A stretch of 47,859 nt of DNA from a cyanobacterium PCC 7702 (GTDB lineage: Bacteria; Cyanobacteriota; Cyanobacteriia; Cyanobacteriales; Nostocaceae), in the NCBI GenBank assembly GCA_000332255.1, contig KB235926.1, forward strand, positions 1,230,499 to 1,278,357, given 5' to 3'. Numbering within the stretch: position 1 is the first letter of the stretch; every line of letters starts with the position of its first letter. The position numbers were made by a program, and so were the translations under genes. Shown here one piece after another: positions 8,330 through 18,093 of this stretch. The notes below the pieces were generated by a model that was not told where the DNA came from, ran no database searches, and saw nothing but the letters and a program-made list of their open reading frames with translations.

Positions 8330-11300
8330 TTAAACTGGGCTGAGCTGTTTTTGTTGTTGGGAATTAGCTTCTTGTGAATTAGCTTCAGAGGGTGGTACTA
8401 ATTGCCAGAACTTAGGTAAAAAGTGTTCCCAGTTTTCCAAAATCATCTTTGCTTTTGCCGAACCGGTGCGTTGAGCATGAGCTGTAATTAAATCTTTCAG
8501 TTGCTTTTCACCGGCAGCCGTTACTACTCGTTGAATTTTGACAATTTCCTGGTTAACAAATTCTGGAAAAGTACCATCTTCATCTAAAAAGTAAGCTAAT
8601 CCGCCAGTCATCCCAGCGCCGACATTACGTCCTACTTTGCCAAGAACGACCACTACGCCACCAGTCATGTACTCGCAGCAATGATCGCCTGCTCCTTCAA
8701 TTACTGCCATTGCTTGGGAATTTCGTACAGCAAAGCGTTCTCCTGCTAGACCGCAAGCAAATAACATTCCACCGGTGGCACCGTAAAGACAGGTATTGCC
8801 AACAATCACGTTTTGTGAGGGATCGTAGGTAGCGTCTGCGGGTGGTTTAATGATAATTTCACCACCATTCATACCTTTACCGACGTAGTCATTTGCTTCT
8901 CCTTCGAGAGTAAGAATCATCCCAGAAAGGTTAAAAGCACCAAAGCTTTGACCTACAGTTCCTTTGAAGTTGAGATTGATTTGTCCTTCAAAGCCATTGT
9001 CGCCGTATGCTTGAGCGATCGCTCCTGCAATGCGGGCACCGATTGTTCTATCTGTATTAACGACCGTTAAGGTTTTGGTTACGGTTGATTGGTTGGCGAT
9101 CGCTGCTTTGATGTCGGGATCTGCTAGTAGTTGGTCATCCAAAACAGCGCCATTGCTGTGAACTTCTTCATGAAGCAACCAACTGCGATTTTTTCTAGTA
9201 TCTGGTAGTCCAAGTATGCAGTCGAGGTTTAACGATTGGGTTTTGGTTAGTTTTACATCTGGGCGTACTTTTAGCAAGTCAGCTCGTCCAATTACTTCTT
9301 GCAGCGAGCGGTAACCTAAACGAGCCAGCAAACTGCGTACTTCTTCTGCTACAAAATAGAAGAAATTGACAACATGTTCTGGCATACCCGGGAACCGCTT
9401 GCGCAGATCTTCTTTTTGGGAGGCGACACCTACCGGACAATTATTGGTGTGGCAGATCCGGGCCATAATACAGCCTTCAGCAATCATGGCAATGGAACCA
9501 AAGCCAAATTCCTCTGCTCCCATAAGAGCGCCCATCAGTACGTCCCAACCGCTTTTAATTCCGCCGTCGACGCGTAAAATCACCCGATCGCGCAGGCTGT
9601 TTTCCATCAGAACGCGATGCACTTCAGTTAATCCCAGTTCCCACGGAGAACCTGCATGCTTGATCGAACTTAAAGGCGAGGCTCCCGTACCACCATCGTG
9701 TCCGGAAATTTGGATGATATCAGCGTTGGCTTTGGCTACGCCGGCAGCGATCGTACCTATACCGATTTCGGCAACAAGCTTTACCGATACTTGTGCTTTC
9801 GGGTTAATTTGGTGCAGGTCAAAAATCAGCTGGGCCAGGTCTTCAATAGAATAGATATCGTGGTGGGGTGGTGGTGAAATTAAGGTAACACCAGGCTTAG
9901 AGCGCCGCAACATCGCAATGTAGGGACTGACTTTTTTGCCTGGTAGTTGTCCCCCTTCTCCTGGTTTTGCTCCTTGAGCGATTTTAATTTCTATTTGTTT
10001 GGCGCTTTGGAGGTACTCGGGTGTGACACCAAAGCGTCCTGAGGCAACTTGCTTGATAGCGCTGCAGGCTGTATCGCCGTTTCGCAATCCTTTGAGATGG
10101 GGTAAGGTAGGCGAGTGGCCGTTTTCGTCCACATCATTGAGGATCTGAAAACGAATTGGATCTTCGCCGCCTTCACCAGAGTTGGATTTACCGCCAATGC
10201 GGTTCATGGCGATGGCAAGAACTTCGTGGGCTTCCCGCGATAGGGCGCCTAAGGACATACCGCCGGTGCAGAATCGCTTCACAATTTCGCTGTTCGGCTC
10301 GACTTGCTCTTGAGGAATGCTGGGGCGATCGCTTTGGAAGTCCAGTAAATCTCGCAAAGCAGTTACGGGTCTATCTTGCAGGTACTTTTTGTAAACTTCG
10401 TAGTGGTCGTAGTTTTTGCCGTCAACTGCTTTGTGTAGTGCTTTGGCTAGTTCGGGGCTGTTCATGTGGTACTCGCCACCGGGACGATACTGTATGAAGC
10501 CCAAATTTTCTAGCTTTTTGATGCTGAGTTCCGGAAAAGCTTTGCTGTGGAAGCACAATACTTCTTGCGCCAATTCCCTGACGCTCAAGCCTCCAATCCG
10601 AGAAGTTGTACCGCAAAATCCCAACTCCAACAAGTCCTGGCCAATTCCGATCGCTTCAAAAATTTGTGCTGCTTGGTAGCTTGATAGCAGAGAAATTCCC
10701 ATTTTGGAAAGAATTTTCAGCAAACCAGCTTCTACTGCTTGACAGTAGTTGTTGATGGCTTGTGCTAACGACAGGGCTGGTATTTTCCCTCTTTCCATAA
10801 ATTGCTGCGTCTTGGGGTCTGACCACCAATCGCGCACTGTTTCTAAGGCCATGTAAGGACAAACGGCTGCAGCTCCGTAGCCAATTAAACAAGCAAAGTG
10901 GTGGGTGCTCCAGCATTGAGCAGTATCGACCACAATAGAAGCTTTCGTTCGCAGTCCTTCCTGAATCAGGTAATGGTGTACTGCACCCACTGCTAGTAAG
11001 GGAGGAATGTAGCTGTATTCTGCGCTGATACCGGCGCGATCGCTCAGAATTAGAATCTTAGCGCCAGCTCGCACCGATTCAGCTGCCATGGCTTGCAATT
11101 TGCGCACCGCTAGAAGCAGTCCTTCCGGACCAGCTGCAATTTCAAATAGTGTTGGCAGTTTTGCCGTTGCAAACCCAGATGTTTTGATGGCTTCTAGTTC
11201 TATTTCTGTTAGTACCGGGGAATCTAATTTCAATCTGCGCGCATACTCTGGCTTGACATCTAACAAGTTGCCTTTTTCACCCAGTTCTACTTGCAAAGAC

Positions 11301-13036
11301 ATGACTAATTTTTCCCGCAAAGGGTCAATTGCTGGGTTTGTCACCTGAGCAAAGCGCTGTTTGAAATAGTCATACAGCAAGTGGGGTTTTTCTGACAAAA
11401 CTGCTAGGGGAATATCATCGCCCATGCAGAAAGTTGGCTCTTTTCCTTCTGCGGCCATTGGCTGAATCACCATTTCCACATCTTCTGTGGTGTAGCCAAA
11501 AGCAACTTGCTGTTGCAGTAAAGTTTGTCTGTCAATGTTGCTGGTTGCAAGGCGGTAGCTGTCGTTTTCCAGGATATGGGTAATTTTGCCGTTGGTTTTA
11601 GTTGCATGATGTTTGTTTTGATTTCCAACCAATGCATTCAAATCCAAGCGATACTGCTGCAACCACTCTCCGTAGGGATAGCGTTTGGCGATCCGCTGCT
11701 TGATCTGCCAATTTTTTAATATCTCGTGAGTTTCTAAATCTACGGCGATCGCTTGTCCTGGTCCCAACCTACCTTTTTCGAGAATATTGGCTTCGGGAAA
11801 CTTCACTACGCCTGCTTCGGAAGCAACAACGATGTAATCATCTTTAGTGATGCAGTAACGAGCGGGTCTTAAACCGTTGCGGTCTAATGTTGCTCCTACT
11901 TTGAGACCGTCGCTAAATACCAAAAGTGCTGGTCCATCCCATGCTTCTTGCAAGGCGCTGTAATATTCGTAGAAATCAATGATTTCTGGATAATCCCGCA
12001 GCTGTGGCTGGTTTTGGTAAGCTTCTGGAACCATAATCATTAAAGCTTCCAAGGGACTGCGTCCAGAGCGTACCAGTAACTCAAGTACGTTATCTAAAGT
12101 GGCGGAGTCGCTGTTGTCGAGGTGGACAAAAGGCTTCAATTCTTGGATGCGATCGCCCCAAACAGGATGTTCTAAACTTGCCTCTCGAGCTGTCATCCAA
12201 TTAATGTTACCCAACAAGGTATTTATTTCGCCGTTATGTCCCAAAAGGCGCATTGGCTGCGCCAAGGGCCATTTAGGCATGGTATTGGTACTAAAGCGCC
12301 GATGATATACAGCAAAGGCACTTTTATAAGCTGGATTTTTTAAATCCTGATAAAATTCTGCCAATACTGCTGAGCGCACCATTCCTTTGTAAACTATTGT
12401 GCGGCTAGACAAAGAACAAACATACAACTGTTGCCAAGTATCGCTGTTCAAACTGCCAATTGCTTTGGAAATGCGACGGCGAGTAATATAAAGCTGTCGC
12501 TCCAGATCCTCACCGCTTTTATCCTGCGAAGCAACAAAAATTTGTTCTATTTGCGGTTGGTTTTCTCTGGCTTGTACTCCCAATACTTCTGGCTGTATCG
12601 GTACTGCTCGCCAACCCAGTACTGTTAATTTTTCTTCTGCTGCTACTTGTTCGATGATTGCTTTTGCTTGTTGCGCTGCTTGAGGATTTGGCGGTAAAAA
12701 TATCATCCCTACAGCAAGGTTGCTGTTAATAGGAAGTTGTATTCCCTGCCGGGCAAAATCTTGCTGAAATAACTCCCACGGAATAGCGGTTAAAATTCCT
12801 GCTCCGTCACCAGAATCTCGGTCTGCACTACAACCACCTCGATGCTCCAAACATGACAACGCTGCTAGGGCTTTGAGTATAATTTCGTGACTGGCATGAT
12901 TCTGACGATGAGCAATAAAACCTACGCCACAAGCATCTTTTTCTTCTGTCAGCCACCTTTGTCCTTGATATGTATCACTGGAAGAATTGTCATTCCATCT
13001 CATTTTCTGGTTTTGATACATCGGTTTTTTATTCAT
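8330..13036 (-). CDS. glsF: Ferredoxin-dependent glutamate synthase (Fd-GOGAT)
   Basis: Converts 2-oxoglutarate plus glutamine to two glutamates with electrons from reduced ferredoxin, completing the GS-GOGAT cycle. The N-terminal class II amidotransferase begins at Cys36 of [11 protein letters not shown], so a short leader is removed or tolerated. The synthase domain has the FMN-barrel and the 3Fe-4S ligands C1189, C1195 and C1200 ([12 protein letters not shown]). The ferredoxin loop, an insertion absent from NADPH enzymes, is seen at about residues 962-985 ([17 protein letters not shown]). The C-terminal beta-helix domain is rich in GG repeats. At 1568 residues it is full-length, and no gltD-type small subunit lies beside it, which fits the ferredoxin type. 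The last 20 residues are a low-complexity Glu/Gln/Ser tail. The symbol glsF follows cyanobacterial usage; the gene is also called gltS or gltB in some annotations. Confidence 0.95.
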   Translation of the reverse strand: MNKKPMYQNQKMRWNDNSSSDTYQGQRWLTEEKDACGVGFIAHRQNHASHEIILKALAALSCLEHRGGCSADRDSGDGAGILTAIPWELFQQDFARQGIQLPINSNLAVGMIFLPPNPQAAQQAKAIIEQVAAEEKLTVLGWRAVPIQPEVLGVQARENQPQIEQIFVASQDKSGEDLERQLYITRRRISKAIGSLNSDTWQQLYVCSLSSRTIVYKGMVRSAVLAEFYQDLKNPAYKSAFAVYHRRFSTNTMPKWPLAQPMRLLGHNGEINTLLGNINWMTAREASLEHPVWGDRIQELKPFVHLDNSDSATLDNVLELLVRSGRSPLEALMIMVPEAYQNQPQLRDYPEIIDFYEYYSALQEAWDGPALLVFSDGLKVGATLDRNGLRPARYCITKDDYIVVASEAGVVKFPEANILEKGRLGPGQAIAVDLETHEILKNWQIKQRIAKRYPYGEWLQQYRLDLNALVGNQNKHHATKTNGKITHILENDSYRLATSNIDRQTLLQQQVAFGYTTEDVEMVIQPMAAEGKEPTFCMGDDIPLAVLSEKPHLLYDYFKQRFAQVTNPAIDPLREKLVMSLQVELGEKGNLLDVKPEYARRLKLDSPVLTEIELEAIKTSGFATAKLPTLFEIAAGPEGLLLAVRKLQAMAAESVRAGAKILILSDRAGISAEYSYIPPLLAVGAVHHYLIQEGLRTKASIVVDTAQCWSTHHFACLIGYGAAAVCPYMALETVRDWWSDPKTQQFMERGKIPALSLAQAINNYCQAVEAGLLKILSKMGISLLSSYQAAQIFEAIGIGQDLLELGFCGTTSRIGGLSVRELAQEVLCFHSKAFPELSIKKLENLGFIQYRPGGEYHMNSPELAKALHKAVDGKNYDHYEVYKKYLQDRPVTALRDLLDFQSDRPSIPQEQVEPNSEIVKRFCTGGMSLGALSREAHEVLAIAMNRIGGKSNSGEGGEDPIRFQILNDVDENGHSPTLPHLKGLRNGDTACSAIKQVASGRFGVTPEYLQSAKQIEIKIAQGAKPGEGGQLPGKKVSPYIAMLRRSKPGVTLISPPPHHDIYSIEDLAQLIFDLHQINPKAQVSVKLVAEIGIGTIAAGVAKANADIIQISGHDGGTGASPLSSIKHAGSPWELGLTEVHRVLMENSLRDRVILRVDGGIKSGWDVLMGALMGAEEFGFGSIAMIAEGCIMARICHTNNCPVGVASQKEDLRKRFPGMPEHVVNFFYFVAEEVRSLLARLGYRSLQEVIGRADLLKVRPDVKLTKTQSLNLDCILGLPDTRKNRSWLLHEEVHSNGAVLDDQLLADPDIKAAIANQSTVTKTLTVVNTDRTIGARIAGAIAQAYGDNGFEGQINLNFKGTVGQSFGAFNLSGMILTLEGEANDYVGKGMNGGEIIIKPPADATYDPSQNVIVGNTCLYGATGGMLFACGLAGERFAVRNSQAMAVIEGAGDHCCEYMTGGVVVVLGKVGRNVGAGMTGGLAYFLDEDGTFPEFVNQEIVKIQRVVTAAGEKQLKDLITAHAQRTGSAKAKMILENWEHFLPKFWQLVPPSEANSQEANSQQQKQLSPV

Positions 13037-13782
13037 AGAGTACCCTGTTTTCTTGAGTAAATATTTTTGCTACTACATAGTGAGAAATTTCTAAATGGAT
13101 AAGTTGAAAAATACACAATAACTGAATTTTAGGGAAAAAAAATTTTAACTTCGGACTTAATTTTGCCGCGTCCGTGTTAAAATTAGCTCTTGCTATTTTT
13201 TCTGTATTTTCCCTTGACAGCTAACTGTTTGTCATTGCTGCAACAGTTCTTTATGTGTACATCTTCTCGACGTAGTTTCTCAATTCCCTTTTTCCACACT
13301 CAAATCAAATGCTGCTTTCACGGAAACAAAACTCTTATTTCAAACTTCTGTTTAGTATAGAAAACTAAAATTATCCCAATTACACGCCAAAATCAGCGTA
13401 TTACACTATATGCCCATTTGACAATTCCTAGAAACTTCTCTGTCTTGTTTTCTAAGTTTTTACTGACTGTTTTTGTCATTGATTTGCTACTGTTTCAACT
13501 TTATCTTAGTAGCTTAATTATTGGTATGGTAGATTTCGCCTGAACTTTAGCTGGTGTCAAGGAGAAACTGCTGCGTTAATTTTGTAACGCCAGTGTCCTT
13601 GAGCGTACTCAACGGCGGTCTTTCGTCGTGGTAGCATTACTTGTTGGGTTCAACAAGAGATAGCAACCCAATATACACATTATCACGTTAGTGTTGGTAA
13701 CTCTGGTCATTGTTTTTTGATATTTAGAAATTTTGTTAATATCTGGAAGATTCGACAGTAATGAAAAATACTTAGGCAAATT
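13037..13782. other. 746-base divergent promoter region
   Basis: Lies between the divergently transcribed Fd-GOGAT (minus) and phosphodiester glycosidase (plus) genes. I looked for the NtcA box GTA-N8-TAC near the Fd-GOGAT start and did not find a good match. The right-hand part (about 13557-13680) is unusually rich in inverted repeats, including the compound hairpin listed separately and TTGGGTT (about 13646-13652) with AACCCAA (about 13667-13673). No ORF of note. Confidence 0.6.
13557..13602. repeat. Long compound hairpin in a divergent spacer
   Basis: Nested inverted repeats: TCAAGGA (13557-13563) pairs with TCCTTGA (13596-13602), ACTG (13567-13570) with CAGT (13591-13594), and GCGTTA (13573-13578) with TAACGC (13585-13590) around a 6-base loop. 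That is 17 paired bases with small bulges. It resembles the body of a small RNA or a terminator, but the genes on both sides point away from it. Confidence 0.75.
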
Positions 13783-16023
13783 ATGGCCAAAAAATCGAAG
13801 TCTGGTGGGCAATCCCGCATTTATACGGGAAAAAACAACAGTAGGAAGTTGGCGGAGGAGTTTTTGTCGCCAGCGGTTATGACAGTAGTGTTTTTAACAG
13901 CTACTGCTTTGGGGGCAATGGCGAGCATAAAGCCTCCATCCAAACCCCATGGAAATTGCAGTCATTTGAGAGTAAGGAAACACTGCGGGAAAAATAGTGC
14001 TGTGGAGCAAGGTCGTGAGGCGATCGCGCATATTTCTTCCTCAAAGCAAGCTGTCTCCAACCCATTGTCTGCAAAATCTATATTCCAAACCACACTTACC
14101 CCATCTTCAACTACTAGCAAACAAATACCAAACTCCAACCTCAGACCACCTGCACCTTTCGCTCTCACAAAAGGAGCAACAGTAATATCCTATGGTAACC
14201 AAATTTCTCTCAACGGTCGAATTCTACCAGGAGCGTGGTTGCAACAACGTACTTTAAAAGGCCAGGTCACCACTCATTTAAGTGACGCAGCGCTCAGACA
14301 ATTTCTGGGTCTAGATTTGTTAGATAGCAGCGATCCCAATAGGCAGCCCATCCAATGGTACTCTTCTATTACTAAACCACTAATTTTAACTACCTTGTTA
14401 GCAGGAGGATACCGCTATCTAGATATTTCCCGTTTTGCTTCCATCTTTGGATGGCAAATACAACCTCAAGGTAACACTTTGGTTATTTCCACGCCAAGAG
14501 CCAAACTAACAAATATCACTCAAGTCAAGCAATCCTTTGGAGAGCGTATCACCATCAATTTGGATCGCCCCGCCACATGGCAAATTACCCAACAACCATC
14601 AGTTCCAACCAATCAACCTTTACCTGACGATCCTAATAGCCTCATCGTCAAACCTTCTTTTCCCACCACCAAAGAGTGGATTATTACTTTAGATAGCATC
14701 GCCGATCCACTTCTAGTCCAACGTTACAGTTCACCTGCATCCTCTGTCCCTACTTCTGCTACCGATGAATTTCAGCAACAAGCACAAGCAACTGAAAAAG
14801 ATTCTCCCCCAACTTTTGGTTTTCCCCAAGCACCAACCTCCACACCACAAATCCAGCAATTACAGGTAGTTAACAACCAAACAATCATTCGTCTTTCCCT
14901 TCCTTTAGGTTTGGCTTTTTCGGTAAGCACTTTACCTAACCCCAATCGTCTGATTATCGACATTCGACCTGATGCATTTTTGCAACGTTCTATTAACTGG
15001 GCGCCAGGATTGCGCTGGCGACAGCAATTTGTCAATCTAGATCGAGAACGCTTTCCCGTCGTTTGGCTAGAAGTAAATCCCCGCACAGCAGGATTAAAAC
15101 TCAGACCCGTGCTCGCAAACCCCAACACTCTTGTTGGAACCGCTCCTTTGATGCAAACAGCACAAAAATACTCAGCGGTAGCAGCAATTAACGGTGGTTA
15201 CTTTAACCGCAATAATAAATTACCCTTGGGCGCAATTCGTAGGGACAATCAGTGGTTATCCAGCCCGATTTTAAATCGAGGAGCAATAGCCTGGAATGAT
15301 TCCGGACAATTTTATCTGGGTCGCCTGAGTTTCCAAGAAACCTTAATCGGTGCTAATAATCAGCGATTGCCAATTTTAGCTCTCAACAGCGGCTATATTC
15401 AAAATGGTATTGCTCGTTACACTCCTGCCTGGGGAGCTAACTATACTCCTTTGAGCGACAACGAAATTATCCTTGTTGTGCGCAAAAATCAACTCACAAA
15501 TCTGTTACCTGTTCTCAAAGCAAGTCAAACTGATATTCCTATCCCCCCAGATGGATATCTGCTTGTTTTTCGCGGCGATAGCATTAACAGTGCACAAACA
15601 TTACCTGTAGGCTCGGCAATTCACATTGAAAGTTCTGTTTTTCCAACTGCATTTAGCCGCTTTCCTAACATTTTAGGAGCAGGACCGCTACTGCTGAAAA
15701 ATCGCCACATTGTTCTTGATGCTAAAGGCGAAAATTTTAGCAATGCCTTTATTACCCAAAAAGCTGTTCGTAGCGGTATCTGTACCACTGCAACAGGTAA
15801 TCTTATTGTCGCTGCGGTTCACAACCGTGTTAGCGGTCCTGGTCCTACCTTAGCAGAACACGCACAAATCATGCAGCAAATAGGATGTGTGGATGCATTG
15901 AATTTGGACGGTGGTAGCTCCACCGGTCTTTATTTGGGAGGACAACTTCTTGATCGCCCACCTTATACTGCAGCTAGCGTTCACAACGGAATCGGTATTT
16001 TTATAGAACTTCGCCACAGATGA
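13783..16023 (+). CDS. Exported phosphodiester glycosidase family protein (NAGPA-like domain)
   Basis: A 746-residue protein with a basic N-terminus and one hydrophobic segment at about residues 32-49, consistent with export and anchoring. A proline/serine-rich linker follows. Residues about 130-235 (ATVISYGNQISLNGR..., RQFLGLDLLD) resemble the copper-amine-oxidase-N-like stalk domain found in bacterial envelope proteins. The C-terminal 300 residues form the phosphodiester glycosidase domain (Pfam PF09992): VAAINGGYFN at about 465-474 and NLDGGSSTGLYLGG at about 706-719 are its signature. Human NAGPA removes GlcNAc from a phosphodiester; bacterial substrates are mostly unknown but likely envelope polymers. 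The gene is first on the plus strand after a long divergent spacer. Start at the ATG giving MAKKSKSGG keeps a plausible basic N-region. Confidence 0.85.
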   Translation: MAKKSKSGGQSRIYTGKNNSRKLAEEFLSPAVMTVVFLTATALGAMASIKPPSKPHGNCSHLRVRKHCGKNSAVEQGREAIAHISSSKQAVSNPLSAKSIFQTTLTPSSTTSKQIPNSNLRPPAPFALTKGATVISYGNQISLNGRILPGAWLQQRTLKGQVTTHLSDAALRQFLGLDLLDSSDPNRQPIQWYSSITKPLILTTLLAGGYRYLDISRFASIFGWQIQPQGNTLVISTPRAKLTNITQVKQSFGERITINLDRPATWQITQQPSVPTNQPLPDDPNSLIVKPSFPTTKEWIITLDSIADPLLVQRYSSPASSVPTSATDEFQQQAQATEKDSPPTFGFPQAPTSTPQIQQLQVVNNQTIIRLSLPLGLAFSVSTLPNPNRLIIDIRPDAFLQRSINWAPGLRWRQQFVNLDRERFPVVWLEVNPRTAGLKLRPVLANPNTLVGTAPLMQTAQKYSAVAAINGGYFNRNNKLPLGAIRRDNQWLSSPILNRGAIAWNDSGQFYLGRLSFQETLIGANNQRLPILALNSGYIQNGIARYTPAWGANYTPLSDNEIILVVRKNQLTNLLPVLKASQTDIPIPPDGYLLVFRGDSINSAQTLPVGSAIHIESSVFPTAFSRFPNILGAGPLLLKNRHIVLDAKGENFSNAFITQKAVRSGICTTATGNLIVAAVHNRVSGPGPTLAEHAQIMQQIGCVDALNLDGGSSTGLYLGGQLLDRPPYTAASVHNGIGIFIELRHR

Positions 16024-16070
16024 AAAGCACACAAGTCAAGGGCGCAATACAATAAAAAATACAAAAGCAG

Positions 16071-16091
16071 GCTAGCTACCTTGCAGCTAGC
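16071..16091. repeat. Small GCTAGC-type hairpin
   Basis: GCTAGCT (16071-16077) and AGCTAGC (16085-16091) around a 7-base loop, 48 bases after the phosphodiester glycosidase gene. No T-tract follows, so termination is uncertain. Similar GCTAGC-rich palindromes occur in other spacers of this window. Confidence 0.6.
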
Positions 16092-16318
16092 AACTGTGGA
16101 AAAAAACTGGCGCAAAGATTTTTTTATAAAGCTTCGTAAAAGGTTTTATTTTCCTCGATAAAGACTTGTTATAGATACAGTAGTACAAGCAGTTATATTT
16201 GACACTCTGACCTGGGATTTTGCTATCTTGACAAAGATGGAATGCACTGTTGGTTTTTAAGTTGCAACCCGGCGCCGCATTCATTTTGTCATTGGTTTTC
16301 GAGCACCTAAAATCTGCT

Positions 16319-16765
16319 ATGTCTCAAAATACTATGGCTCAATCTCAAGACACAACACATACTAACCCACTCAACTTGCCCGCAAGCATCGCTCCTAGAG
16401 GTGTTGCTGCTACCGAGTTGCGCCCTTGGGGTTCTTTTACAGTCTTGGAAGAAGGGCGCGGATACAAAATCAAGCGCATTGAAGTTAAACCTGGACATCG
16501 TCTGAGTTTGCAAATGCACCACCACCGCAGCGAACATTGGATAGTAGTATCTGGAACAGCTAAAGTAATTTGTGGTGATAAAGAAGTACTGCTAAGCAAT
16601 AATCAATCCACATACGTGCCCCAATGCACGCCCCATCGTCTAGAAAATCCTGGGGTAATTCCATTAGTATTAATTGAAGTACAAAACGGAGAATACTTAG
16701 GTGAAGATGATATTATCCGTTTCCAGGACGACTATGCCCGTACTGAAAATGAAGGATTAAGATAA
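16319..16765 (+). CDS. Stand-alone mannose-6-phosphate isomerase type II cupin
   Basis: 148-residue cupin equivalent to the C-terminal isomerase domain of bifunctional ManC/AlgA, which interconverts fructose 6-phosphate and mannose 6-phosphate; no guanylyltransferase domain is present. The family motifs are visible: RPWGSF, EEGRGYKIKRIEVKPGHRLS, the metal-binding QMHHHRSEHW and the second cupin motif YVPQCTPHRLENPG. The frame extends upstream to a TTG at 16250, but the ATG at 16319 (MSQNTMAQ) gives the normal length. Its product feeds GDP-mannose synthesis, so it could supply mannose for the PIG-V-like enzymes at 1.4-6.6 kb. Whether the isolated domain is an active isomerase or only a cupin of related fold cannot be told from sequence. 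Confidence 0.85.
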   Translation: MSQNTMAQSQDTTHTNPLNLPASIAPRGVAATELRPWGSFTVLEEGRGYKIKRIEVKPGHRLSLQMHHHRSEHWIVVSGTAKVICGDKEVLLSNNQSTYVPQCTPHRLENPGVIPLVLIEVQNGEYLGEDDIIRFQDDYARTENEGLR

Positions 16766-16913
16766 CAGCACATAGCTTTCAAAACCTAGTTTGTTTGCCT
16801 CTAAATCCTATAAATTTAGGAACACTGGTAAGCAAGCCGTGGTAATAGAAAAACGTTTGACCTTGTCTGTAAGATTGTAAGATGAGGTCTTTAATTTGTT
16901 GCTGACCAATTCC

Positions 16914-17258
16914 ATGATTTATCTAACCAAAGCAGCCGCAACTGAAATTAAAAGATTGCAAGCCAAGCAAAAGTCTAATTTTTTGTTTCGATTAACAGTT
17001 AAACCTGGTGGTTGTTGTGGGTGGTACTATGATATGTCCTTTGATGAAACGGTCAACAGTGGCGATCGCACCTTTGAGTGTCACGGAATAGCAGTTACTA
17101 TAGATCCTGAAAGTTATAGATATACAAAAGGCTTAACATTAGACTATTCAGAGGATCTTATCGGCGGTAGCTTTCGCTTTCATAATCCCCAAGCCGAAAC
17201 CAGCTGTGGCTGCGGAAATTCTTTTTCCCTGGTTTCAAACTTAGATGCTGACAGTTAG
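16914..17258 (+). CDS. A-type iron-sulfur carrier (HesB/IscA family)
   Basis: 114-residue A-type carrier/scaffold protein that holds a [2Fe-2S] or [4Fe-4S] cluster or iron and passes it to apo-proteins. The conserved cysteine pattern is present: C34 (in PGGCCG; C35 next to it is extra) and C98/C100 in SCGCG near the C-terminus. The core beta fold residues GIAVTIDPES and LDYSEDLIGGSFRFHNP are typical. The ATG at 16914 (MIYLTKAAAT) is the family start; an in-frame upstream TTG or ATG would add six unconserved residues. It is followed by the rpsL promoter and is probably its own unit. Grx4 and BolA genes of the same pathway lie at 42.9-43.6 kb. Confidence 0.9.
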   Translation: MIYLTKAAATEIKRLQAKQKSNFLFRLTVKPGGCCGWYYDMSFDETVNSGDRTFECHGIAVTIDPESYRYTKGLTLDYSEDLIGGSFRFHNPQAETSCGCGNSFSLVSNLDADS

Positions 17259-17289
17259 CAACTCACAAACTTGCTCTCCCTCAAAAAAT

Positions 17290-17319
17290 TTGACAGAAAA
17301 TCATAAAAAAAGATATAAT
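17290..17319 (+). promoter_or_regulatory. Sigma70-type promoter of rpsL
   Basis: TTGACA (17290-17295) and TATAAT (17314-17319), both perfect consensus hexamers, 18 bases apart. The predicted transcript starts near 17326, about 46 bases upstream of the rpsL ATG. Confidence 0.85.
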
Positions 17320-17371
17320 TATGATTTGTTGTTAAAAGTTAGACTAAAAGCAGCTTCAGGCGCTGTAACTC

Positions 17372-17746
17372 ATGCCCACAATACAGCAGCTAATACGTAA
17401 AGAACGCGAACAAGCGCGTCAAAAAACAAAGTCTCCAGCTCTGAAAGGATGCCCGCAACGCCGGGGCGTTTGTACCAGAGTTTACACGACCACACCAAAA
17501 AAACCCAACTCCGCTCTGCGTAAAGTAGCAAGGGTAAGACTAACCTCGGGATTTGAAGTGACAGCTTACATTCCTGGAATTGGTCACAACTTGCAAGAGC
17601 ACTCCGTGGTGATGATTCGTGGCGGCCGGGTGAAAGACTTGCCAGGTGTGAGATACCACATTATTCGCGGTACGCTAGATACCGCTGGAGTCAAAGATCG
17701 CAAGCAAGGTCGTTCCAAGTATGGAACCAAGCGTCCCAAACAATAG
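17372..17746 (+). CDS. rpsL: 30S ribosomal protein uS12
   Basis: Component of the 30S decoding centre. The 124-residue sequence matches the family throughout: [12 protein letters not shown], then [20 protein letters not shown], then [14 protein letters not shown], then [20 protein letters not shown] with the Asp that is methylthiolated in other bacteria. Lysines of the KPNSALRK and TPKKPNS loops, where streptomycin resistance mutations occur elsewhere, are wild type. It is the first gene of the str operon, behind a consensus promoter, and is separated from rpsG by an unusually long 347-base spacer. Confidence 0.98.
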   Translation: MPTIQQLIRKEREQARQKTKSPALKGCPQRRGVCTRVYTTTPKKPNSALRKVARVRLTSGFEVTAYIPGIGHNLQEHSVVMIRGGRVKDLPGVRYHIIRGTLDTAGVKDRKQGRSKYGTKRPKQ

Positions 17747-17752
17747 AACTAA

Positions 17753-17785
17753 CGCGATTAATCGTTTGGATTTCGATTAATCGCG
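17753..17785. repeat. Perfect 12-bp hairpin after rpsL
   Basis: CGCGATTAATCG (17753-17764) and CGATTAATCGCG (17774-17785), loop TTTGGATTT, beginning 7 bases after the rpsL stop. There is no T-tract after it (CTGGTC follows), so it is more likely an attenuator, processing signal or 3'-end stabiliser than a simple terminator. Confidence 0.8.
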
Positions 17786-17862
17786 CTGGTCAACAGCTCA
17801 ACGATCCGCTTTTTTGCTGCTAGCGCCTGTTTGCAATTGTCATCACAAATTTGAAAACATCA

Positions 17863-18039
17863 CTTCTTGACTGTATACCGTAGGTGGCTGTGAGTGCAGG
17901 AAAGTTCGGGAATGCGGTTAGCGACAGCAGCATTTGAAATTAACTATTAAGGTTAAAGTATATAATATTGTCGCCTTGCATGTTCTAGCCGGGACAGCAA
18001 GTAAATAGGTCAGCATCGCTACAACCTGTAGTCAAGAAG
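17863..18039 (+). promoter_or_regulatory. Candidate structured RNA in the rpsL-rpsG spacer
   Basis: A closing stem pairs CTTCTTGACT (17863-17872) with AGTCAAGAAG (18030-18039), extendable inward by three pairs (two G-U). Inside, GCGACA (17921-17926) pairs with TGTCGC (17969-17974), and directly beside it CTTGC-A-TGTTC (17975-17985) pairs with GGACA-GCAAG (17992-18001). The element ends 54 bases before the rpsG ATG. In E. coli the rpsL-rpsG intercistronic RNA is where S7 binds to repress its operon; whether this is a functional analogue is an inference. No known riboswitch class was recognised. Confidence 0.5.
17961..17966 (+). promoter_or_regulatory. Possible internal -10 box ahead of rpsG
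   Basis: A perfect TATAAT lies in the spacer, about 130 bases before rpsG. No good -35 is correctly spaced: TTGAAA is 21 bases upstream and TTAACT 15. If used, transcripts would begin near 17973 and carry only the second hairpin of the spacer element. Confidence 0.35.
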
Positions 18040-18093
18040 CTGTGCCAATACCATATCATAATCCAGTAGCTAAATTCTCATTAAGGTTGAAGT

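Noticed and set aside
9366-9854. 162-codon ORF opposite Fd-GOGAT
   Set aside because: Antisense to conserved Fd-GOGAT coding sequence and without family resemblance.
13037-13200. NtcA-binding site in front of Fd-GOGAT
   Set aside because: GTA-N8-TAC was searched for by eye; only GTA...TAC pairs with wrong spacing (11 or 14 bases) were seen.
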